A stretch of DNA of 64,000 nucleotides from Parvibaculum sp. (GCA_031291615.1 JARLIS010000004.1:62001-126000); one strand, 5' to 3'; numbered from the stretch's first letter, positions 8,443 through 17,571 are shown. The notes: generated by a model from the sequence alone, not told the origin. A program made the numbers and translations.

Positions 8443-9708
8443 ATGACGGCGCAGGAGGGGGTTGCCGCCACGGCCGACGGCAATGACGCGACCGCCCGGG
8501 CGGCGCGCGGCGAAAGGCTGCGTCTTTATCTCGGCGGCCAGGCAAGCTGGTATGTGAGCCTCGGCATCCAGTTCGTCATCTTCCCCTTTCTCGTAACGCA
8601 GGTGCTGCACGAACCCGCATCCCGCCTCGGCATCGCGCAGATGTCGCTGATGGCGCCGTCGCTCGCCTTCATGCTGCTCGGCGGCACAACGGCCGATCAC
8701 GGCGATGTGCGGCGCATTCTCATCCGCGTGCATCTGCTCGCCGCCTTGCCGCCGCTGGCGCTCGCCGCCGTCTATCTGAGCGGGCATCTGAGCTACGGTT
8801 TTCTCATCGCCTATGCGCTCGCCATGGGCACGCTGGGCGCCTTCGCCATGCCCGCGCGGGATTCGGCGCTGACGCGCATCGCGGAAACCGGCATCCAGCA
8901 GGCGGTGACGCTTGCCATGGGCACGCAGATGGGCGGCCAGCTCGTCGGCATGCTGTTTGCCGCCTGCGCCGCCATCGTCGGCGCGCCGGGGCTGCTGTTC
9001 TTCCAGTTTGCGATGCTGCTCGGCGGATGCTGGGCGACGACGAAGCTACAACCGCTGCCCCCCGCCCATACCGGCTCCGGCGAAAGCCGCTTCGCGCAGA
9101 TCCTCGACGGCATCGCCACGGCGCGGGCGCATACCATCGCCTTTGCGGTGATCGGGCTCAATTTCGCGGTCGGGCTTTTCTATGTCGGCAGCTTCATGGT
9201 CGTGCTGCCGCTGATGGTGCGCGACGTCTATCACAGCACCGTCAGCGAATTCGCGGTCAAGTTCGCGCTCATCAATATCAGCTTCTGGGGCGGCACCATT
9301 CTCGCCACCGTGGCGCTGCTGAAGATCGGCCATATCGTGCGGCGCGGGCGCGTGATGATGGGCGCGATCACCTCCGGCCTCGTCATTCTGACGCTGCTGT
9401 CGCTGACCATGCCCTTCCCCGTTCTCTGCCTTCTCTGCTGCCTCTGGGGCGTCGGCGCGGGCACGACCATGACGATGGGGCGCACGATCGTGCAGCTCGC
9501 CGCGCCGCCGAGCCACCGGGCGCGGGTGCTGGCGCTGTATCAGCTCGGCTTTTCCGGCGGCGCGCCCATCGGCTCGCTCATCATGGGATTCCTGGTCGGC
9601 GGGCTCGGCATCCATGCAGCCGTGCTCGTGCCCGCCGGCGTCATGGCGGTCATTCTCGTCCTTCTCTTCCTCTCGCCGATCTGGCACTACCGCGCGGAGG
9701 AAGCCTGA
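8443..9708 (+). CDS. MFS transporter (first of a tandem pair)
   Basis: The start at 8443 follows GGAGGAG; longer in-frame starts have no such site. The 421-residue protein has about 12 hydrophobic helices separated by short basic loops. An MFS-like loop lies between helices 2 and 3 (GGTTADHGDVRRILIR), and a glycine-rich segment GFSGGAPIGSLIMGFLVGG lies near helix 11. It resembles the MFS_3/enterobactin-exporter-like group; the substrate is unknown. It is followed within 8 bases by a paralogue whose loops align well (IAQMSLMAPSLAFMLLGG against IAQMMMMLPMLIFTLFGG), so the pair arose by tandem duplication and is one operon. Confidence 0.85.
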   Translation: MTAQEGVAATADGNDATARAARGERLRLYLGGQASWYVSLGIQFVIFPFLVTQVLHEPASRLGIAQMSLMAPSLAFMLLGGTTADHGDVRRILIRVHLLAALPPLALAAVYLSGHLSYGFLIAYALAMGTLGAFAMPARDSALTRIAETGIQQAVTLAMGTQMGGQLVGMLFAACAAIVGAPGLLFFQFAMLLGGCWATTKLQPLPPAHTGSGESRFAQILDGIATARAHTIAFAVIGLNFAVGLFYVGSFMVVLPLMVRDVYHSTVSEFAVKFALINISFWGGTILATVALLKIGHIVRRGRVMMGAITSGLVILTLLSLTMPFPVLCLLCCLWGVGAGTTMTMGRTIVQLAAPPSHRARVLALYQLGFSGGAPIGSLIMGFLVGGLGIHAAVLVPAGVMAVILVLLFLSPIWHYRAEEA

Positions 9709-9716
9709 GCTTGGAC

Positions 9717-10961
9717 ATGCGTGACATCAACGACGAGACGACGAGCCCCCGCGCCGACCTCGGCTGGTACATGGGCGGGATATGGCTCTATTTCATTTCG
9801 GCCGGCATTCAGGGCGTGATCTTTCCCTGGATCATCACCATCGTGCTGCATGAAAGCTCGGCCCGCGTCGGCATCGCGCAGATGATGATGATGCTGCCCA
9901 TGCTGATCTTCACGCTTTTCGGCGGGGCGCTTGCCGACCGGATGGAGCTTCGCCGCCATCTCATGCGGCTGCAACTGATCCAGACCATTCCGCCGCTGGC
10001 GCTTGCCGCGCTCATACATTTCGGCTTCCTCACCTATCACCTGATGCTCGGCTTCGGCGTGGTGCTCGGCATTCTCGGGGCCTATGTCATGCCGACGCGC
10101 GACGCCATGCTGACGCGCGTCGCCATTTCGAGCATCAGGGGCAATATCCAGCGCGCGGTCGCGCTCGCCATGAGCGGGCAGTTTCTGGGCCAGGTGGCGG
10201 GCTTTCTCGTCGGCGGCACAGCCATGATCGCCGGCGCGCCGTCACTCTTCGTGTTGCAAAGCGTGCTGCTGGCCTGCGCGGCCTATACGACGTCGCGGCT
10301 TTCGCCCGCACCGGCGAGCGAGCGCGCGGGCGTCCGACCCTCGCAGTTCGCCGATATCAAGGAGGGGCTCGTCTTCCTCTGGCGGAGCGACCGATTGCGC
10401 CCCGTGGTGACGCTGATGCTTTTTTCCGGCGTCCTCTTCATGGGCGTCTTCATGGTGCTTTTCCCGATCCTCATCCGCGACGTCTATCACGGCAGTTCGC
10501 CCGAGATCGCGCTCATCAACATGTGCTTCTTTGGCGGCATCGGGCTCTCGTCATTCACCTTGAGCCGCTTCCGGCCGATCCGGCGGCAAGGCCGCGCAAT
10601 CATGCTCGCCATGTGCACGGGGTCGAGCGTGATGGTGCTCATCCATTTCAACCCGCCCGTCTATGTCGTCGATTTCCTGGCGCTGTGCTGGGGGCTTGCG
10701 GGCGGCGTTTCGATGACGCAATCGCGCGCGATCATGCAGGAGACGGCGACGCATGAAATGCGGGCGCGGCTCATCTCCGCGTTCCAGCTCGGCTCGATGG
10801 GCGGCGGCCCCATCGGCGCGCTGATGACCGGCTATCTGATCGCCTGGCTCGGCCCGCTCGATGCGGTGCTGGTGCCTGTCGCGCTGATGGTGGTGCTGTG
10901 GCTGTCGATGTTCTTCTTCACGCCGCTCTGGCAACTCGAAGCGCCGCGACCGGGGCAATGA
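9717..10961 (+). CDS. MFS transporter (second of a tandem pair)
   Basis: This 414-residue, 12-helix transporter is paralogous to its upstream neighbour. It keeps the loop FGGALADRMELRRHLMR between helices 2 and 3 and the segment GSMGGGPIGALMTGYL near helix 11. The ATG at 9717 is taken as start. A TTG at 9711 stands at a better distance from the GGAGG at 9696-9700, so the true start may be two codons earlier. The gap to the previous stop is under 10 bases, so the two are co-transcribed. The substrate is unknown. A strong terminator follows. Confidence 0.85.
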   Translation: MRDINDETTSPRADLGWYMGGIWLYFISAGIQGVIFPWIITIVLHESSARVGIAQMMMMLPMLIFTLFGGALADRMELRRHLMRLQLIQTIPPLALAALIHFGFLTYHLMLGFGVVLGILGAYVMPTRDAMLTRVAISSIRGNIQRAVALAMSGQFLGQVAGFLVGGTAMIAGAPSLFVLQSVLLACAAYTTSRLSPAPASERAGVRPSQFADIKEGLVFLWRSDRLRPVVTLMLFSGVLFMGVFMVLFPILIRDVYHGSSPEIALINMCFFGGIGLSSFTLSRFRPIRRQGRAIMLAMCTGSSVMVLIHFNPPVYVVDFLALCWGLAGGVSMTQSRAIMQETATHEMRARLISAFQLGSMGGGPIGALMTGYLIAWLGPLDAVLVPVALMVVLWLSMFFFTPLWQLEAPRPGQ

Positions 10962-10963
10962 AA

Positions 10964-10988
10964 AAGGGCGGACATGAAGTCCGCCCTT
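10964..10988 (+). terminator. Terminator hairpin after the MFS operon
   Basis: AAGGGCGGAC and GTCCGCCCTT form a perfect 10-bp stem around the loop ATGAA, three bases after the second MFS stop codon. The T-rich run after it is short (CTTCTTG). Confidence 0.75.
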
Positions 10989-11003
10989 CTTGCGAAGAGG
11001 AAG

Positions 11004-11034
11004 ATGGATCCCCCGATCAAGTCGGGGGATGACG
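11004..11034. repeat. REP-like palindromic repeat
   Basis: ATCCCCCGA-TCAAG-TCGGGGGAT (9-bp arms) flanked by ATGG and GACG. The frame TGGAT...GATCAAG...ATGACG recurs at 26769-26797 with different stem bases, so this is one copy of an interspersed REP-like family. It sits between two terminators in a convergent gap. Confidence 0.6.
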
Positions 11035-11035
11035 A

Positions 11036-11064
11036 AAAAGGGCGGGCATAAGGTCCGCCCTTTT
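11036..11064 (-). terminator. Terminator of the enoyl-CoA hydratase gene, probably bidirectional
   Basis: AAAAGGGCGG and CCGCCCTTTT form a 10-bp stem around a 9-base loop. On the minus strand the stem is followed by a T-run. It ends four bases past the stop codon of the hydratase gene at 11068. The stem core is nearly the same as the hairpin at 10964. Confidence 0.7.
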
Positions 11065-11067
11065 CCG

Positions 11068-11973
11068 TCACTTGTATTCGCGCTTGGGCCACCAGGGGAA
11101 GAAGGACGGCATGTCCTTCGAAACCTTGTCGGGATATTTCGCCGGGCGCTTTTCGAGGAAGGAGACGACGCCTTCCTTCGCATCCTGGGTGCGGCCGCGC
11201 GCATAGATGGCGCGGCTGTCGATCTTGTGGGCTTCCATCGGGTGGTCGGCGCCGGCCATGCGCCAGATCATCTGGCGGGTCAGCGCGACGGAGACCTGCG
11301 CCGTGTTGTCGGCGATCTCGCGGGCGATGGCGCGGGCGGCGGGCAGCAGGTCCTCGGGCTTGTGGATCGAACGGATGAGGCGGCCGTTCAGGGCTTCCTC
11401 GGCGCCGAAGACGCGGCCCGTATAGGTCCATTCGAGCGCCTGGCTGATGCCGACGACGCGCGGCAGGAACCAGCTCGAACAGGCTTCCGGCACGATGCCG
11501 CGGCGGGCGAAGACGAAGCCGAACTTCGCCGTCTCCGAGGCGAGGCGGATATCCATCGCAAGCTGCATGGTGACGCCGATGCCGACCGCCGGTCCGTTGA
11601 CCGCGGCGATGACGGGTTTCAGGCTTTCGTAGATGCGCAGCGTCAGGCGGCCACCGCCGTCGCGCACGGCCTCGTTGCTCCAGTCGATGGAGCCGTCGGC
11701 CTTGACCGGATTGCCCGCCTTGTCGGGGCGGTCGGTGCGTTCGGCATAGTCGAAAGTCTTGGCGCCCGCCGAAAGGTCGGCGCCGGCGCAGAAGGCGCGG
11801 CCTTCGCCGGTGACGATGACGGCGCGGACATTGTCGTCGGCATCCGAGCGGTCGAAGGCGTCGATCAGCTCGGCCATCATTTCGCCGGTGAAGGCGTTCA
11901 GCTTGTCGGGACGGTTCAGCGTAATGGTCAGAATCCCGTCGGCGACATCGTATTTGATCGTTTCATATGCCAT
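11068..11973 (-). CDS. Enoyl-CoA hydratase/isomerase (crotonase) family protein
   Basis: The start at 11973 (MAYETIKYDVADGILTITLN) follows AGGGAGAG. The 301-residue product has crotonase hallmarks: LNRPDKLNAFTGEMM, the oxyanion-hole segment AFCAGADLS, and the second oxyanion region IAAVNGPAVGIGVTMQLAMDIRLAS. The glutamate position of the active site falls in RRGIVPEACSSWFLPR. Family members hydrate or isomerise acyl-CoA double bonds. Facing an acyl-CoA synthetase gene, it probably belongs to the breakdown of a fatty or other organic acid. The substrate is not deducible. Confidence 0.88.
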   Translation of the reverse strand: MAYETIKYDVADGILTITLNRPDKLNAFTGEMMAELIDAFDRSDADDNVRAVIVTGEGRAFCAGADLSAGAKTFDYAERTDRPDKAGNPVKADGSIDWSNEAVRDGGGRLTLRIYESLKPVIAAVNGPAVGIGVTMQLAMDIRLASETAKFGFVFARRGIVPEACSSWFLPRVVGISQALEWTYTGRVFGAEEALNGRLIRSIHKPEDLLPAARAIAREIADNTAQVSVALTRQMIWRMAGADHPMEAHKIDSRAIYARGRTQDAKEGVVSFLEKRPAKYPDKVSKDMPSFFPWWPKREYK

Positions 11974-12035
11974 TTCGTCTCTCCCTGATTGTGGCATTTT
12001 GCCTGTATACGCGGCCGGAACCATCCGACGCCGTT

Positions 12036-12059
12036 GCGTCAACTTTGGCGAGTTGACGC
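12036..12059. promoter_or_regulatory. Inverted repeat between divergent hydratase and acyl-CoA synthetase genes (candidate operator)
   Basis: Arms GCGTCAACT and AGTTGACGC are perfect 9-bp complements around TTGGCG. A further half-site, GCGTCAAA, lies at 12083-12090. The location in the divergent promoter suggests a shared acyl-CoA-responsive regulator (TetR or similar). This is inferred from symmetry only. Confidence 0.5.
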
Positions 12060-12202
12060 CGCGGCTTTCTTGCGCTGTGTTGGCGTCAAATCGGGCCCGG
12101 CGAATGTGCCTGGCAGAGATATAACAGCGGCCCCACAGAAAAGCGAAGTCCCCCCGGACGGAACGCTTCGAGCGCCGGCAGTACATTTTGGGAGACGTAC
12201 CG

Positions 12203-13756
12203 ATGCATCCTCATATCCACGCCAAGACCTCGCCCGACAAGCCCGCCTATATCATGGCGGCGACGGGCGAGACCGTGACCTTCAAGGAACTCGACGAGAG
12301 GTCGAACCAGCTCGCGCATCTCTTTCGCGCGGCGGGCCTGAAGGCGGGCGACTCGATCGCGATCTTCATGGACAACAATGTCCGCTATTTCGAAATCTGC
12401 TGGGCGGCGCAGCGCGCTGGACTCTACTTCACGGCCATTTCCTCGCGGCTCACGGCCGGCGAAATCGCCTATATCGCGGCGGATTGTGGCGCGCGGATGT
12501 TCTTCACCTCGAAGGCACTCGAAACCGTTGCGGCCGAGCTCATCTCGGGCAACCACCTTCCCAAGGTCGAGCGGAAGTTCATGGTCGGCGGGACGATCCC
12601 CGGTTACGAGTCCTATGAAGACGCCCGCGCGAAATTTCCGACGACGCCCATCGCCGATCAGGCGGCCGGCACCGACATGCTCTATTCGTCGGGCACGACG
12701 GGCAGGCCCAAGGGCGTCAAGCATCCGCTGACCGGCGGCGCCTTCGACGAGGCGACCGCGCTGATGGGGCTCGCCGCCATTCTCTACGGCATGGACGACA
12801 AGACGATCTATCTCTCGCCCGCGCCGCTCTATCACGCCGCACCTCTGCGCTGGTCGATGTCGGCGCAGCGGCTCGGCGGCACGGTCGTCGTCATGGAGCA
12901 TTTCGACGCCGAGGAAGCGCTGAAGCTCATCCAGAAATACAAGGTCACGCACAGCCAGTGGGTGCCGACCATGTTCGTCCGCATGCTGAAAATGCCGGAG
13001 GAAGTGCGCAAGAAATACGACGTCTCGTCGCTGAAAGTCGCGATCCACGCCGCCGCGCCCTGCCCCGTTCCCGTCAAGGAACAGATGATCGCCTGGTGGG
13101 GCCCGGTGATCTATGAATATTACGCCGGCAGCGAAGGCAACGGCTTCACCGCGCTCAATTCGGAAGAATGGCTGGCGCATAAGGGTTCGGTCGGCAAGCC
13201 GCTGAATGCAATCGCGCATATCTGCGACGACGAAGGCAACGAGCTGCCCGTCGGCGAAGCGGGCACGATCTATTTCGAGAGCGACGCGAAGTTCGAGTAT
13301 CACAACGATCCGAAGAAGACGCAGGAGTCGCGCCATCCCGCCCATCCGAACTGGTCGACGCTGGGCGATATCGGCAAGGTGGATGCGGAGGGCTATCTCT
13401 ATCTCACCGACCGCAAGGCCTTCATGATCATCTCGGGCGGCGTCAACATCTACCCGCAAGAGGCCGAGAACCTGCTCGTCATGCATCCGAAGGTGGCGGA
13501 CGTCGCCGTCATCGGCGTGCCGAACGAGGATTTCGGCGAAGAGGTGAAGGCGGTCGTGCAGCCCGTCGACTGGAAAGATGCCGGGCCCGCTTTCGAGGCT
13601 GAGCTGCTGGAGTTCTGCAAGAGCCAGCTTTCGGCGATCAAGTGCCCGCGCTCCATCGACTTCGAGGAGGAGTTGCCGCGCCATCCGACCGGCAAGCTCT
13701 ACAAGCGCCTCATCCGCGACCGCTATTGGGGCAATCGCGACTCCAAGATCGTCTGA
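12203..13756 (+). CDS. AMP-forming acyl-CoA synthetase (ANL superfamily)
   Basis: The ATG at 12203 follows GGGAGA. The 517-residue protein has the AMP-binding P-loop DMLYSSGTTGRPKG (residues 158-171), the A5-type motif EYYAGSEGNGF, the hinge region YLYLTDRKAFMIISGGVNIYP, and a C-terminal catalytic lysine near 497 in PTGKLYKR. It activates a carboxylic acid to its CoA thioester via acyl-AMP in the cytoplasm. The divergent enoyl-CoA hydratase gene suggests a common pathway. The chain length or aromatic nature of the substrate is not clear. Confidence 0.92.
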   Translation: MHPHIHAKTSPDKPAYIMAATGETVTFKELDERSNQLAHLFRAAGLKAGDSIAIFMDNNVRYFEICWAAQRAGLYFTAISSRLTAGEIAYIAADCGARMFFTSKALETVAAELISGNHLPKVERKFMVGGTIPGYESYEDARAKFPTTPIADQAAGTDMLYSSGTTGRPKGVKHPLTGGAFDEATALMGLAAILYGMDDKTIYLSPAPLYHAAPLRWSMSAQRLGGTVVVMEHFDAEEALKLIQKYKVTHSQWVPTMFVRMLKMPEEVRKKYDVSSLKVAIHAAAPCPVPVKEQMIAWWGPVIYEYYAGSEGNGFTALNSEEWLAHKGSVGKPLNAIAHICDDEGNELPVGEAGTIYFESDAKFEYHNDPKKTQESRHPAHPNWSTLGDIGKVDAEGYLYLTDRKAFMIISGGVNIYPQEAENLLVMHPKVADVAVIGVPNEDFGEEVKAVVQPVDWKDAGPAFEAELLEFCKSQLSAIKCPRSIDFEEELPRHPTGKLYKRLIRDRYWGNRDSKIV

Positions 13757-13819
13757 CGCGCCTTACGACTCAGCCGCGCGGATGCTAGGTTTGCCTTCTC
13801 ACTACATGGAGAAGCAGGC

Positions 13820-14305
13820 ATGACATCCGCGCGTCTGGCGATCATTGCGACCGGCGTTGCCGCCGCACTCGGATTCCTTCTCGCTTCCGGCGCCGGCAAT
13901 CCGGCAAGAGCGGACGAGGTTTCGACCTATGGCGGACGGTGCAACAACAAGGAAGGCGCGGGCCGGGAGTTTCGCCAGGACTACTATGTCTATTTCGACA
14001 CCAATTCGAGCCGCATCCGGGCCGACGATCTGAAGAAGATCGAATATGTCTACGGGATTGCGACCGGCCATCAGGCGCAGCAGATCTGCCTTTACGGGAA
14101 GGCCAGCAAGATCGGCGACGAGGCGGCGAACCAGCGGCTGTCGCGCAAGCGCGCGGCGAATGTCGCCCATGCGCTCGAAAATCTCGGCTGGCCGCATTCG
14201 CGCATCCGCATCATTCCGGAGGGCGAAGCCTGGGGCTGGCTCGAAGAGGCGCTGACGTCGGATTCGGAGGATGACCGCCGGGTTCGCATCCGCCTGTCAC
14301 AATAG
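13820..14305 (+). CDS. Periplasmic OmpA-like domain protein
   Basis: The 161-residue product has a signal peptide (hydrophobic to about residue 25, cleavage near ARA-DE). An OmpA C-terminal-like domain follows: YYVYFDTNSSRIRADDLKKIEYVY, then LSRKRAANVAHALENLGWPHSRIRII and DDRRVRIRLSQ. Such domains bind peptidoglycan. There is no beta-barrel or lipobox, so it is likely a soluble periplasmic protein. Two cysteines (in RCNN and ICLYG) could pair. A GGAGAAG ribosome site precedes the ATG. Confidence 0.8.
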   Translation: MTSARLAIIATGVAAALGFLLASGAGNPARADEVSTYGGRCNNKEGAGREFRQDYYVYFDTNSSRIRADDLKKIEYVYGIATGHQAQQICLYGKASKIGDEAANQRLSRKRAANVAHALENLGWPHSRIRIIPEGEAWGWLEEALTSDSEDDRRVRIRLSQ

Positions 14306-14427
14306 GCGCGTTTCCAGCCGTTTAATTCCGATTGGCGGGCCGGGCGCGGGCGGCTAACGTGAACCCAACGAAGCCCGGCCAAGCGGGCTTCCCGAGACAA
14401 TTCCATAAGCCGAACGGGAGAAAGCGG

Positions 14428-14880
14428 ATGCGCACATTCAACACCGTCGCCGAATACATTGCCGAGAAGGGCAAGGAAATCGGCGTCAGCGACTGGGTCC
14501 AGATCGATCAGGACCGGATCAACAAATTCGCCGACGCAACGGGCGACCATCAGTGGATCCATATCGACCCGGAGCGGACCAAGCGCGAGCTCGGCATGCC
14601 GACCATTGCGCATGGCTATCTCACGCTGTCGCTGCTCCCCTTCCTCATGGGCAAGATCAGCACGATCAAGAGTGCGACGCGCGGCATCAATTACGGCTCC
14701 AATCAGGTGCGCTTCGTCAACATGGTGCCGGTCGGCTCCAAGGTGCGCGCCCGCGTGGTGCTGAAGGATGCGCAGCCGAAGTCCGGCGGCTACCAGCTCA
14801 CCAATGAAGTGACGATGGAGATCGAAGGCCAGGAGCGCCCGGCCATGGTCGCCGAAACGCTGAGCCTCGTTTTCGAATAA
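14428..14880 (+). CDS. MaoC-like (R)-specific enoyl-CoA hydratase
   Basis: The start at 14428 follows GGGAGAAAG. The 150-residue hot-dog-fold protein carries the hydratase-2 motif [18 protein letters not shown], with catalytic Asp40 and His45, then [11 protein letters not shown]. Such proteins hydrate trans-2-enoyl-CoA to (R)-3-hydroxyacyl-CoA, often linking beta-oxidation to polyhydroxyalkanoate synthesis. It stands alone between an OmpA-like gene and msrB. Many paralogues exist in lipid-degrading Alphaproteobacteria, and the particular substrate is unknown. Confidence 0.88.
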   Translation: MRTFNTVAEYIAEKGKEIGVSDWVQIDQDRINKFADATGDHQWIHIDPERTKRELGMPTIAHGYLTLSLLPFLMGKISTIKSATRGINYGSNQVRFVNMVPVGSKVRARVVLKDAQPKSGGYQLTNEVTMEIEGQERPAMVAETLSLVFE

Positions 14881-14889
14881 GAAGTTGCC

Positions 14890-14923
14890 CTCGCCCCCTC
14901 GCGCTCGCGGCGCGGGGGGCGAG
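14890..14923 (+). terminator. GC-rich hairpin after the MaoC gene (possible terminator)
   Basis: CTCGCCCCC (14890-14898) pairs with GGGGGCGAG (14915-14923). A GC-rich interior could extend the fold, and the stem starts 9 bases after the stop. No clear T-run follows, so termination strength is uncertain. Confidence 0.4.
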
Positions 14924-14954
14924 ACCTTCCCTGCGCCATTCTCCGGAGGCTGAC

Positions 14955-15377
14955 ATGTCCGACAAGCCGCATGCGAAGATCGTCAAGAGCGATGCCGAAT
15001 GGCGGGCCGAACTCAGCCGCGAGCAATATGAGGTGGCGCGGAACGGCGGCACCGAGCGGGCCTTCACCGGTCCGTGGTGGGACGAGCACAGGCCCGGCAC
15101 TTATTTCTGCGTCTGCTGCGGTACGCCGCTTTTCCGCTCGGAAACGAAGTTCGACAGCGGCACCGGCTGGCCGAGCTTCTTCGCGCCGATGGAGCGCGAG
15201 GCCGTCGGCAGCCAGGAAGACAATTCGCATGGCATGCGCCGCATCGAGGCGCGCTGTGCCACCTGCGAGGCGCATCTCGGCCATGTCTTTCCCGACGGTC
15301 CACGCCCGACCGGCCTTCGCTACTGCATGAACGGCACCGCGCTCGACTTCAAGCCCGACGAACAGGACAATCCGTAA
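14955..15377 (+). CDS. msrB: Peptide-methionine (R)-S-oxide reductase
   Basis: This 140-residue protein is a complete MsrB. It has zinc-binding CxxC pairs at Cys52/Cys55 (FCVCCG) and Cys101/Cys104 ([10 protein letters not shown]), the signature [10 protein letters not shown], and the catalytic cysteine Cys124 in [11 protein letters not shown]. It reduces methionine-(R)-sulphoxide in oxidised proteins using thioredoxin. There is no signal peptide, so it is cytoplasmic. The ATG at 14955 follows a GGAGG-type site. It is probably co-transcribed with the oligopeptidase gene 36 bases downstream. Confidence 0.96.
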   Translation: MSDKPHAKIVKSDAEWRAELSREQYEVARNGGTERAFTGPWWDEHRPGTYFCVCCGTPLFRSETKFDSGTGWPSFFAPMEREAVGSQEDNSHGMRRIEARCATCEAHLGHVFPDGPRPTGLRYCMNGTALDFKPDEQDNP

Positions 15378-15413
15378 CCCGCGCCGGAGCTTCCGGCCGC
15401 AACCCGAGTTTTC

Positions 15414-17507
15414 ATGACCATCACCCCGCCGCCGCACGCGCCGAAGGCCGAGGCGCGGCCGCAAACCGATACGCATCACGGCATCACCCGCCGCGACGAT
15501 TATGCCTGGCTGCGCGATCCGAACTGGCGCGAGGTGATGCGCGACCCCGATGCGCTTTCGGCCGATATACGTGCCTATCTCGAAGCCGAGAATGCCTATA
15601 CCGAAGCGGCGATGGCGCCACTCGAAGCCTTGCGCGAAACGCTGTTCGCCGAGATGAAGGGCCGCATCAAGGAAGAAGACGCTTCCGTGCCCTCTCCCGA
15701 CGGGCCCTTTTCCTATTTCACGCGCTATGCGCAGGGCTCGCAATATCCGATCTTCTGCCGCCGCAACATGGGCGGCATCGACGAGACGCTGCTCGACTGC
15801 AACAAGGAAGCGGGAGAGGCCGAATATTTCCGCATCGGCGATGTCGATCATGCGCCGACGCATCATTTTCTCGCCTGGTCGGCCGACCGCTCGGGCTCGG
15901 AATTCTTCAGCTTGCGCATCCGCAATCTCGTGACCGGCGAAGACCTGGCCGACGAAGTGCCGGACACTTCGCCGGGCATCGCCTGGGATGCGGCGGGGGA
16001 AAGTTTCCTCTATGTCCGGCTCGACGAGGAGCACCGGCCGCTCAAGGTCTTTCGTCATGTCGTCGGCACGGATGCGGCGGAAGACGCGCTCGTCTATGAG
16101 GAGAAGGACACCGGCTTTTATGTCGGCGTCGGCAAGACGCAGAGCGGGCGCTTTCTCGTCATCGACATTCACGATCACCAGACAAGCGAGCTGCACCTCA
16201 TTCCGGCATCGGCGCCGGAAACGCCGCCGAAGCTCGTCGCGCCGCGCGAACATGGCGTCGAATACGATATCGACGACGACGCGGATCGCGAGCGTTTCCT
16301 CATTCTCACCAATGCCGACGGGGCGGAAGATTTCAAGATTGCCGAAGCGCCCGTCGATGCGCCGGGCCGGACAAACTGGCGCGATCTCGTGCCCCACAGG
16401 CCGGGTTCGCTGATCCTCTCGCATGTCGCCTATCGCGACCATCACGCGCGGCTCGAACGGCGCGACGGCCTCGCGCGCATCGTTATCCGCGCGCTCGCAA
16501 GCGGCGCGGAACACGAAATATCCTTCGACGAGGAAGCCTACGACCTCAATCTTTCATCGGGCTATGAATACGACACGGCGCGGACGCGCTTTTCCTACAA
16601 CTCGATGACGACGCCGTCGGAAGTCTACGACTACGACATGGGCACGCAGGAAAAGACATTCCGCAAGCGGCAGGAAGTGCCGTCGGGCCACAATCCGCCC
16701 GACTACGTGACGCGGCGCATTTTCGCCACGGCGCAGGACGGCGAGCGCGTGCCGGTGTCGCTGCTCTACCGCAAGACCACGCCGCTCGACGGCAGCGCGC
16801 CCTGCCTGCTCTATGGCTACGGCTCCTATGGCATCAGCATTCCCTCGTCCTTCTCGGTGACGGCGCTGTCGCTTGTCGATCGCGGCTTCGTCTATGCCAT
16901 CGCGCATATTCGCGGCGGCAAGGAAAAGGGCTATCGCTGGTATACGGACGGCAAGGGACTGAAGAAGCGCAACACCTTCACCGACTTCATTGCGGCGGGC
17001 GAGCATCTGGCGAAGGAAGGCTTCACCGCGCGCGGCAATATCGTCGCGCAGGGCGGAAGCGCCGGCGGCATGCTGATGGGCGCGGTCGCCAATATGGCAC
17101 CCGCGCTCTTCAACGGCATCGTCGCCGAAGTGCCCTTCGTCGACGTGCTGGCAACGATGCTCGACGCCTCGCTGCCGTTGACGCCGCCCGAATGGCACGA
17201 ATGGGGAAACCCCATCGAGAGCGAGGAGGCCTATCGCTACATGGCATCCTACTCGCCCTACGATAATGTCGCCGCACAGGCCTATCCGCATATCTTCGCG
17301 CTGGGCGGCCTCACCGATCCGCGCGTCACCTATTGGGAACCGGCGAAATGGGCGGCAAAGCTCCGCGCGCTCAGGACCGACGACAGGCTCACCATGCTGC
17401 GCATCAATATGGGCGCAGGACATGGCGGCGCGCCGGGCCGTTTCGAGCGGCTGAAGGAAGTTGCGCTCGTCTTTTCCTTCGCGCTTGCCATTAGCGGACG
17501 GGCGTAA
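15414..17507 (+). CDS. ptrB: Oligopeptidase B (S9 prolyl-oligopeptidase family)
   Basis: The 697-residue protein has the two-part S9A architecture: an N-terminal beta-propeller region (about 70-400) and a C-terminal alpha/beta-hydrolase domain. The catalytic triad is visible as Ser549 in QGGSAGGMLMGA, Asp635 in GLTDPRVTYWEPAKW and His670 in GAGHGGAPGRF. The segments IAHIRGGKEKGYRWYTDGK and NGIVAEVPFVDVLATMLD are typical of oligopeptidase B, which cleaves short peptides after Arg or Lys in the cytosol. There is no signal sequence, and a terminator follows. Confidence 0.93.
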   Translation: MTITPPPHAPKAEARPQTDTHHGITRRDDYAWLRDPNWREVMRDPDALSADIRAYLEAENAYTEAAMAPLEALRETLFAEMKGRIKEEDASVPSPDGPFSYFTRYAQGSQYPIFCRRNMGGIDETLLDCNKEAGEAEYFRIGDVDHAPTHHFLAWSADRSGSEFFSLRIRNLVTGEDLADEVPDTSPGIAWDAAGESFLYVRLDEEHRPLKVFRHVVGTDAAEDALVYEEKDTGFYVGVGKTQSGRFLVIDIHDHQTSELHLIPASAPETPPKLVAPREHGVEYDIDDDADRERFLILTNADGAEDFKIAEAPVDAPGRTNWRDLVPHRPGSLILSHVAYRDHHARLERRDGLARIVIRALASGAEHEISFDEEAYDLNLSSGYEYDTARTRFSYNSMTTPSEVYDYDMGTQEKTFRKRQEVPSGHNPPDYVTRRIFATAQDGERVPVSLLYRKTTPLDGSAPCLLYGYGSYGISIPSSFSVTALSLVDRGFVYAIAHIRGGKEKGYRWYTDGKGLKKRNTFTDFIAAGEHLAKEGFTARGNIVAQGGSAGGMLMGAVANMAPALFNGIVAEVPFVDVLATMLDASLPLTPPEWHEWGNPIESEEAYRYMASYSPYDNVAAQAYPHIFALGGLTDPRVTYWEPAKWAAKLRALRTDDRLTMLRINMGAGHGGAPGRFERLKEVALVFSFALAISGRA

Positions 17508-17530
17508 ATCAAAGCCCCGCAAAAGCAGTG

Positions 17531-17564
17531 GGGCCGCGCTCCCTCCCCGGAGACGCGGCCCTTT
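17531..17564 (+). terminator. Terminator after ptrB
   Basis: GGGCCGCG (17531-17538) pairs with CGCGGCCC (17554-17561), followed by TTTCC. It lies between convergent ptrB and the DUF1254 gene and may serve both. Confidence 0.55.
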
Positions 17565-17571
17565 CCCCGCG

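Noticed and set aside
14370..14391. Hairpin GAAGCCCG/CGGGCTTC before the MaoC gene as a terminator
   Set aside because: A good 8-bp stem, but no T-run and it lies 65 bases past the OmpA-like stop; kept only as a note.
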